Of a DNA stretch of 64,000 nucleotides, positions 57,590-64,000 are shown piece after piece; positions within the stretch are counted from its first letter, which is position 1, and every line of letters begins with the position of its first letter. Source of the stretch: Cercophora sp. LCS_1. Taxonomy: Eukaryota > Ascomycota > Sordariomycetes > Sordariales > Lasiosphaeriaceae. The stretch lies in assembly GCA_036250225.1 (NCBI GenBank), contig JAPZLL010000020.1:1-64000 (forward strand), written 5' to 3'. The translations under genes were made by a program, and so were the position numbers. The notes beneath the pieces are model-generated. The model was given only the letters and a program-made list of their open reading frames with translations. It was not told the origin of the DNA and ran no database searches.

Positions 57590-58476
57590 GGCCATTCGCA
57601 ACTTTGTACCCGCAACGGGAAGCCCTCGCTTCCCTGCTTGCGATTGTGATGTTTGCCCTGGGTCTGGGAGCCCGCCTCTCTTGGCGGAGTTTGAATCAGC
57701 GCAATTGCGAGTTCCTTTACTTTGCGGCCGTTCTAGTAACCGTCAGGGGGTGCCACCGCTTGCGGCTTTGTCGTATGCTTGTAGTCACCACTTTCATTCT
57801 CAGTTGGTAGGGTGATTTGGAGGAAGTTGTGGTGGTCTTGGGCGAGGTGTGATTTAAACCAACCCGGGATAGATCGCCTTGAGAATATCTCCAGAAAGAT
57901 ATATCTTGTCTAGACAATCTCGTCGTCAGAGATCAATGGCATGGGGTTGTCGGTCTTTGCGACTGACCCTCCGCTACTGCTTCGGATCGTAGGTATTGTC
58001 TGGATCGTAGGTTACCACTATCTCAGCAAACACCTTTGCTCCCCCATCCTTGAAGGAAAAGAGGTTGTGTAGGTAATCAGTTCGATCTCAGTAGTAGGCA
58101 CTACTTGTTACGGGATAAACCACTATTGCGCTGGTATAGCTACATGTATAGTTCGTGAAGAAATACAAAATGGGTAGATAGCTCAACCGATTGTCAGGGG
58201 GAAGCTATCACGGTGAGACCGTGGATGAACTCCATTACATGGTGTTCGGAGCTGCACGGTGCTATGCCTGCGCATCTCATGGCTATCTACACTAGGGGCT
58301 GGACAACACAACCCGTAGGGTTCACTGGGTGTCGTGTATCTCTCTGTGGTAGGAGTGACTCCTGATATCTTCCATCGCGATCAATACGAGCCATAGCCGG
58401 ACTGGGGATGGAGAACTGCTCTTAGATTAAGCACCTTCAGAGAGAGCCAGAACACTTACCCAATTCCAGTAGTCAA
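57590..58476. other. Intergenic with foldback structure
   Basis: Apart from the hairpin-rich part at 58174-58355, no gene is supported. The right end is 3' of the zinc-finger gene. Confidence 0.4.
58174..58355 (+). ncRNA. Candidate structured RNA segment
   Basis: GTAGATAGC (58174-58182) is an exact inverted repeat of GCTATCTAC (58282-58290). Between and after them lie further exact hairpins: CACGGT-gag-ACCGTG, AACCC-gta-GGGTT and AGGAGT-g-ACTCCT. Such density of perfect stems in noncoding sequence suggests a folded RNA or a foldback DNA element. No known RNA family is recognised by eye, and the strand is arbitrary. Confidence 0.25.
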
Positions 58477-60171
58477 CTACTTCTTCCCCCTCCCTCTACA
58501 ACCGCCACAGATAAACCCATCAGCTATACCAGTGCCGTGGCAATCTGGACAAACTATATATTTAGGCATATTTAGTTCGCCGCTTTGTGAGGCGGAAGTG
58601 CCTGGTCTCCCGTATGGGTGGGAAATGTCCTCATGCTGGTTCAAGATATTATCCATCTCCGTTTCTGGCATCTTCCCAGATGTCTCATCTTGGGGAGGCA
58701 GTCGATGATCGTCACTATCAGTCTCACTCTTCGAATCGGATTCGTCATCTGGATCCGTAGAGGTTCGAGGTAGGGCAAATAGTGACAGCTGTTCTTGATG
58801 TCGGCCAACGTGTCGCTGATACTGCTTCTCGGACAGGAGTTCAGAATCATTACAGAGAGGGCAACATAACCTATCGCCCTCAGCCACGTTGCGGGGCCGG
58901 GCAGAAATCTTGACTACTGTGTCCATGTCCCGGTGAAATGAGATGTCGGGGTCAGGGTGCTCCCTGAAAATGTGTGTTCGATATTCCGAGGGGAGGTTGA
59001 ATGACAATGCCTCACAACCGAGAAGACAGACATACGTGACCCAGTGTCGCTTTCGAGTGTGATCCATCCACTGATGGCGCCGCGAGAAATGCTGGCCAGG
59101 TGTCATGCAGTCCTTTTCAAGACAAACGTATGGCTGAAGGTCCGCATAGATGTGCTTTCTGTGGGTGGCGCCTGGGTTAGCCTTGGCGCTGACACGCCCT
59201 CAGGAAGGTTGGCAGGTAAGGAAGGTAGCTTACTTCCAGGCAATCCTGTCCTCGGCCACAATGATCATGTGGCAAAACTCGCATTGAAACGGACCGTCCT
59301 GGGCCTCCTTGGGAAGTTGTGGTATTCTCAACGCATCCGAATCTGAGAGCGAGGAAGCGTATGAAGTCTGTGATGCGCCTGTGTCGGAGCTATCGTCTTC
59401 GAGGACTGCAGGGAGGGTGCCTATCTCGCCAGTTGCGTCCACCCCTTTACCTTCAAAACGACTAGGGATCGACGATGCCCTTGTATCGCCGCGGCTACTG
59501 GTCGTGTCATCATCGTCGAGGCCTCGGGAGAGTTTGGCGTGGTGGGATTCCCGGTATCGGAAGTACTCTCGTCGCCTCGATAAAGCCTTCCCCAGTCGCT
59601 CAGCGAGCCACCGCTCGATGGTAGGCCATTTTGCTTCGATATGGCCGATATCAAAGGTTTCGGGCATATTGGTATCAGTGGGATTCAACCTGACAAATCG
59701 GTCGTGAGGGGCTGGTGTTCTGATCGCGATGGTAAGGCGCAGAAGACAATCCACCACATCAGCCACTCCTTCTATCACAATCTGCCCCATTTCCGTTCTG
59801 GGACCATCCCATTCCGGGGCGCCCCCCACCGACTCTTCGTCCTCGACTTGTTCCCATGGAAGTATTTCCCCGGTAGCGATCGCGGCCGCGCGGCCCAGCA
59901 AGACGCAGATTTCGTCGAGAAGATCTTTGACCTGCTCCCGAATGTGTGAAGCATCCCTGAGGCGAAAATCGAGCGATCCGGTGCCCGTCCTGTGGGCACC
60001 GATGCTGCCTGACCACACCCTGAACTTGGTGTTTTCATCCTGGAGTCTCCGCTGGATCCATGGCTCTGAGAAGTGAAGCTCTGGAGCGGGTTCGATAAGG
60101 CGCCGAAAGGAGGCCAGCGCGCGCGCTGCTCGGCTGGCAATGGTATCTGTACCGGCGTTCTCACTGCTCAT
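58477..60171 (-). CDS. C2H2-like zinc-finger protein, 539 aa
   Basis: Two exons, complement(join(58477..59158, 59234..60171)), close in frame; the intron has donor GTAAGC and acceptor CCACAG and interrupts the zinc-finger region. The start ATG at 60171 (MSSENAGTDTIASRAARAL) was preferred over the more upstream open frame because helical conserved-looking sequence begins there. The N-terminal 200 residues are helical (LIEPAPELHFSEPWIQRRL, QVKDLLDEICVLLGRAAAI). Then follow CEFCHMIIVAEDRIAWKKH, several C2H2-like fingers (QHFSRRHQWMDHTRKRHW, CLLGC...HIFREH, CPLCND...HVGRH) and a C-terminal pair of CxxCxGxG-type motifs (CPDCHGTG, CGGCRGRG) as in DnaJ zinc domains. It shares a 319-bp promoter with the 60491 gene. 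Role unknown; nuclear or immune-complex function is possible. Confidence 0.75.
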
Positions 60172-60490
60172 TGCGTTTGGCGTTTTGTGTTTGCTGTGCA
60201 AATATCTTGGGTGGTAGTTCGAAAGCCAGATGCCCCAACCGCCACTTCCTTTCTGATGGAATGAGAACATGCAATGCTTGGTCAGCGGGGGCTGCAGAAT
60301 CGGGGACCTCATCGACGAATCACAGTTTTTGTTTGGCGAGGAAAGCGCGCACTCACGACACATCCACGCTTGGGTCAGATGAGAAACCCCTCATTTTGCG
60401 CCGGCCCGTGGAGGGGAAATTTGTCCATCTTTCCATCGGCCCATCCCCCGCCACAGAAACCGCCCGCGGCGGCTCGCTCATATCCTCGCC
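60172..60490. promoter_or_regulatory. Bidirectional promoter of the zinc-finger/pseudokinase pair
   Basis: These 319 bp separate the divergent ATGs at 60171 and 60491. A compact shared promoter suggests co-regulation. No specific site is claimed. Confidence 0.45.
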
Positions 60491-62392
60491 ATGTCCGGCT
60501 TCGAGATTGCGGGTATCGTTCTCGCAACGCTTCCACTTTTAACACCAATTGTTCAAAACACTATCCGGAGCCTCTCGACGCGAAGGTATGATCAGAAACT
60601 GCAGGAGCTCATCCGTGGCCTTAAGAACGAGCAGGTAAATCTCCGAAATGTCGTTGAGATTCTGCTTGATGGGCTCGTACCGCCGTCCCACATCCAGGAG
60701 ATGATAAATAACCCCATGGGAGACCTGTGGCAGAATGAAAGGACGGCTATCAACATTCGAGCTCGTTTGTGGGATCGAGAAGCCCTGGAGGCGTTTGAAA
60801 CGACAATTAAAAGCATCAAAGAATCGGTGGATGACCTGCACAAAAAGCTACAGGCTCACAGCGGCTCCAAGATACCACTGCTGCACCGGGCTAGACTCCA
60901 GTTCTCCGACTACGAAGGAAAACTCAGAAACATCAAAGACGGAATCGCAAGTCTCCAGACGTTGACGACCGACAGCGTCAAAAACGAGCCATCTCGACGA
61001 ATGCGGTCTCAGGGACCGTTTCTCACTTTCGTGCAAGCAGCCTCGCAGAGCCTGTATCGAGCCGTCCGATCCGGGCTTCCCTGCCAGTCTCAGTGCCTTC
61101 ACGAGGTTGGGATTCGGCTGAAGCATCGGAAATCAACCCTCAGCCCACACGAAAACGAAGACGAGATCATGCGAAGCTTGGAGTTTGAAGTCACAATCTC
61201 AGGGGTTGTCCCTTCCCGGGCCACACACGCAGCGAGATCGTGGCAGGAGATTCTCATCAAGGCGGCGCCAGCCACGGCTCCAGAAAAGACGAAATCCACA
61301 ACAACGGACGCAAGGGCAGAAAACCCTCCCCTACTACTCCCATCTCGCTCTACGGCGTTCCTGACGAGGTTGAAGTCCGGGCTGAAGTCCCCCAAAGGAC
61401 CCAGGGCAACCAAAACGGTGAATTTCGGTGAATTCAGTCCCCCATCCTCAGTCACAGCTATAGGAGGCTCTGCGACCGGCTCCCTGATGGATCAGGAGGC
61501 AACTCTGCTAAGACATCCCCTGGCCATGAAGTTTTCGCAACCCCTCAAGCCAGAGGACGGCGAAATCGCAAGTCTTTGCAAGATGGGCGGTGATTTGCAA
61601 CAGCCCGACGCCCGCGGAATCCTTCTTGACAAGACCACGAGATACACGGTTTTGCCCCTTTCCATCAAAACCGCTGGGAATGTGACTCGTCGATCGCTCA
61701 TGTCCCTTTGGGAGGTGCTGAAGCAAAAGGAATCATTTTTCCTCTCCTACCGGAACCGCTTACAAATTGCTGTAACCGCCGCCTCTAGTATCCTCCAGCT
61801 CCATGGCAGCCCTTGGCTCCACAACAACACACTTAGCAGTCACCAAATCTTCATTTTCACCAGCAGCATGACAAGTGACAGAGATAAAAGCGGCTTGATG
61901 GTGCTGGGCGAGGAACTGTTCTTGATGAGACCCGATTACTTGGACGCCCCGGCCTCGACTTCGTCTGTCAGCGCTAACAGTTTCTGCGCCGGGGCCGCGG
62001 ACCTGGCCGAGCCACCTCTTTCGGGAATCCTACCTCTATCGGGAATCACAGCCTCAGCATTAAACTGCAACGAGGCGCTGCTCTCGCTTGGATGCCTTCT
62101 CCTCGAGCTCATGTCCAAGACGGGAGAGGCCGAACTCTTTCATTTTTCTTCCCACCTCTTGAGCGCTGGGCACGGTATTAGCTCCCGCGCTTTTCTCATT
62201 CAGAAATACCACGCAGCTCAACTCGCGTTGGAGAGGTACTCGCTCCCGAGTGACAACTACCGCGGCGCAGTTTCTAGATGCCTCGAAGCGCATTTTCTTA
62301 CGGCGGGACAGGGGCTCGAGAGGGAGGATGTCTGCCAGAAAGTGTACTCAAAAGTCGTGGCGTTGTTGGAGAGGGATCTTGAGAATACTTGA
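60491..62392 (+). CDS. HeLo-like/pseudokinase (DUF7580-type) protein
   Basis: A single exon encodes 633 residues. The N-terminus (MSGFEIAGIVLATLPLLTPI) is a hydrophobic helix like those opening fungal HeLo/HET-S-type domains, followed by about 180 residues of amphipathic helices (LQELIRGLKNEQVNLRNVVE, FETTIKSIKESVDDLHKKL). A Ser/Lys-rich linker spans roughly residues 235-330. The C-terminal part looks like a degenerate kinase C-lobe: LQIAVTAASSILQLHGSPWL resembles helix E, the catalytic loop reads WLHNNTLSSHQIFIF with no HRD Asp, no DFG is seen, and LLSLGCLLLELMSKTG resembles helix F. This fits what I know as DUF7580 in fungi. A regulated membrane-active or NLR-accessory role is inferred, not shown. 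Confidence 0.7.
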   Translation: MSGFEIAGIVLATLPLLTPIVQNTIRSLSTRRYDQKLQELIRGLKNEQVNLRNVVEILLDGLVPPSHIQEMINNPMGDLWQNERTAINIRARLWDREALEAFETTIKSIKESVDDLHKKLQAHSGSKIPLLHRARLQFSDYEGKLRNIKDGIASLQTLTTDSVKNEPSRRMRSQGPFLTFVQAASQSLYRAVRSGLPCQSQCLHEVGIRLKHRKSTLSPHENEDEIMRSLEFEVTISGVVPSRATHAARSWQEILIKAAPATAPEKTKSTTTDARAENPPLLLPSRSTAFLTRLKSGLKSPKGPRATKTVNFGEFSPPSSVTAIGGSATGSLMDQEATLLRHPLAMKFSQPLKPEDGEIASLCKMGGDLQQPDARGILLDKTTRYTVLPLSIKTAGNVTRRSLMSLWEVLKQKESFFLSYRNRLQIAVTAASSILQLHGSPWLHNNTLSSHQIFIFTSSMTSDRDKSGLMVLGEELFLMRPDYLDAPASTSSVSANSFCAGAADLAEPPLSGILPLSGITASALNCNEALLSLGCLLLELMSKTGEAELFHFSSHLLSAGHGISSRAFLIQKYHAAQLALERYSLPSDNYRGAVSRCLEAHFLTAGQGLEREDVCQKVYSKVVALLERDLENT

Positions 62393-63944
62393 GGTTGTTG
62401 TATTCAGAACCTAGATAGTTGGCATCACTTTGAGGGTACGTTGTGGGTACTATAGCACCCCGATGCCACACGTTCTGTGTTCATCATGGACTCGGATGAT
62501 ACCTATGTATGTTTGGTTCGAGCCATGGGCGGAAGCCAGTCCCCACATTCGGGGTCAAAAACAGCGCTCAAGTCCGAGTCGGAACCCCCGCCCCCCCTCC
62601 AGCGGACACCCCCAACCATCTAAAACTAAAGCTGGGCCTTCATATTTCTCGCCAAAGCGGCGACAAATTCAATCAGCGATGTCAGGTATTCCCCTTCATA
62701 TCGATGGCCGCCCAAAAGATGGTCGAGTTCGAAGATCTTGAAGTCGAGCTGTCCCATCAGACTGTCCGTTCGGAAGCTGTGTTCAGCTGCGAAGCCTGCC
62801 TCAGAGGAACGCAGGCCTATGATGAATACTTGCCATTGGATATTCCAAGATAAAATCCTCAATAACTAAACCTTACGGACCGGAACTCCACAATGGACCC
62901 AGTTTTATCCTCAAAAGATTTTCGAATTTGAATATCAGACCGTCAAGAGCAACGGGGACCTCCATGATCGAAGCGATAAGGCCGTTGCGGGTCTGGAATG
63001 ATTGGCTGAACGAAGCAATGCGCAGGAATGGTTGGCGGTGTTTGTGGGGGAACGCGGTACTTCTTCAAAGTGGCGCAACCTCTGGACTCTAACCAACCAC
63101 AATGCGTGTGGTATCACTCACCCCAAAGGATTTTTGGGTGAGTGATACCACACGTAATTTTATTGGTCAAAGCTGGTCAAACCCCCAAGTATAGTACTTT
63201 AAATAACCCTAACCCCACATTTGCTTCATTCTCGGTCCGTTCCATGTTCCTGACCGCAGCCAGCACACAACAGCAGCACAGATCTCATGGCAACTAGCTT
63301 TGAAGTTCAAGCGAAAGCCATATGAAGCTGGTACAATGAATGCCTAAATAGTCGCCAACGGTACGACCGATGCCATCATACTGAAAACAGCCCAGTTTTG
63401 GTGATGCGAGTGCTGGGTGTAACTGAATAACCCCGAGAAGACAATCCAGACCTGTTGGCAATGTGCCCCCAAACCACCTGGCTGACACAACACACGGGGC
63501 AGGACGCTATGTGCGCCCATGTTCGCAGTTCGCCGGCGCTCGACCAGCTTCACAATGGCCTTAGTATCTTGGGTATCGACGGTAAATTGCCAGATTACTG
63601 CTTGGTTCTTCATAGTCTCAACGGCAGGGGTTGGACCGGCGGGGAGAGAGTGAGCATGAACAAGTTCGCAATGGAAGAAACCGCAGACCGATGCACTTGA
63701 CACCGCTTCAAAATTTCAATCAATGCCTTGGAATATAAACTGAACTCCTTTGTTCCATAGGAATAGCCCTCCGAATTTCTTGTCAGGAACTTTGCCCCTG
63801 AGCCCATGTGTGGACCCTAACCCTGCCCCTGAACGACCATCCCGCCTCCTCCCGCCTAAATCCGATGACCTCATGCAACCTCCCTCAACCCCTCTCGCGA
63901 CAACCTCACACAGACAACTACCAACCCACCAGGACACACCCGAA
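62393..63944. other. Intergenic with hairpin and telobox-like motifs
   Basis: Open frames near 62500-62860 on both strands (for example one ending FSCEACLRGTQAYDEYLPL) may be decayed exons but cannot be joined into a gene. CCCTAACCC-like motifs lie at about 63207-63216 and 63814-63824. The perfect hairpin at 63105-63154 is listed separately. Confidence 0.4.
63105..63154. repeat. 19-bp perfect inverted repeat (hairpin)
   Basis: CGTGTGGTATCACTCACCC at 63105-63123 is the exact reverse complement of 63136-63154, separated by a 12-nt loop (CAAAGGATTTTT) whose AAA/TTT could extend the stem past one mismatch. It may be a miniature foldback element, a terminator-like structure or a recombination scar. 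Confidence 0.75.
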
Positions 63945-64000
63945 ATGGCAACCACAAAAGAGATGTTATCTCGGCGGCTCCAGGTAGTCCATCCCTTCCC
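63945..64000 (+). CDS. Possible gene start, cut by window end
   Basis: An ATG after a CA-rich leader (CACACCCGAAATGG) opens MATTKEMLSRRLQVVHPF with no stop before the window ends. A donor-like GTAGTC follows the Gln codon. Too short to identify. Confidence 0.3.
   Translation, partial: MATTKEMLSRRLQVVHPF

Noticed and set aside
63344..63703. Minus-strand open frame near the right end
   Set aside because: Starts at a non-ATG codon, no domain and no splice-consistent extension.
1..64000. CRISPR arrays, insertion sequences, 5S rRNA, LTR retrotransposons
   Set aside because: I looked for regularly spaced direct repeats, transposase or reverse-transcriptase motifs and the 5S internal control region, and saw none.

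Overview
The window looks like nuclear DNA of a filamentous ascomycete, most likely Sordariales and probably Chaetomiaceae-like. The evidence is the short spliceosomal introns (mostly 45-80 nt, GT donors, CTRAY/TACTAAC branch sites, YAG acceptors), fungal gene families (PGS1, NDUFA12, proton-translocating transhydrogenase, GH5 cellulase, bZIP), a nuclear tRNA-Val and numerous NLR-like relics. Taxonomy is inferred from gene content only. Exon models below were built by hand from splice signals; each multi-exon model given as intact closes in frame.

Layout. 0-10 kb is an accessory, decayed zone: a protein-kinase pseudogene, an intact lineage-type hypothetical gene, a second pseudogene of a fungal family, two small convergent genes, a tRNA-derived SINE-like patch and a NACHT-type pseudogene. 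10-28 kb is ordinary: a YAR1-like ankyrin protein, a TIGR02569/APH-like protein, an S9 prolyl-oligopeptidase-fold peptidase, a secreted SGNH hydrolase, a P450, a long low-complexity intergenic stretch, an F-box-like protein, a disordered hypothetical protein and a GFA/CENP-V protein. 28.8-33.3 kb holds two convergent, decayed STAND/ankyrin genes. 33.9-41.3 kb is a mitochondrial block: PGS1 divergent from NDUFA12 (which has 21-nt and 7-nt micro-exons), then the transhydrogenase (whose last intron appears to be GC-AG). 42.9-55.5 kb carries a secreted/membrane-anchored hypothetical protein, a bZIP factor, two small secreted proteins, a GH5 endoglucanase, tRNA-Val(AAC) and an SDR oxidoreductase. 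55.5-64 kb is accessory again: an intact lineage-type gene, a structured intergenic segment, and a divergent pair made of a zinc-finger protein and a protein with a HeLo-like hydrophobic N-terminus plus a pseudokinase-like C-terminal domain. A 19-bp perfect hairpin lies further right.

The secreted enzymes (GH5, SGNH) fit a plant-biomass degrader; the mitochondrial block fits normal housekeeping. The most interesting candidate system is the 58.5-62.4 kb divergent pair, whose second member resembles an MLKL-like or NLR-associated cell-death executor in layout. At least five separate nonsense mutations in accessory genes fit C-to-T changes, as expected from repeat-induced point mutation (RIP).
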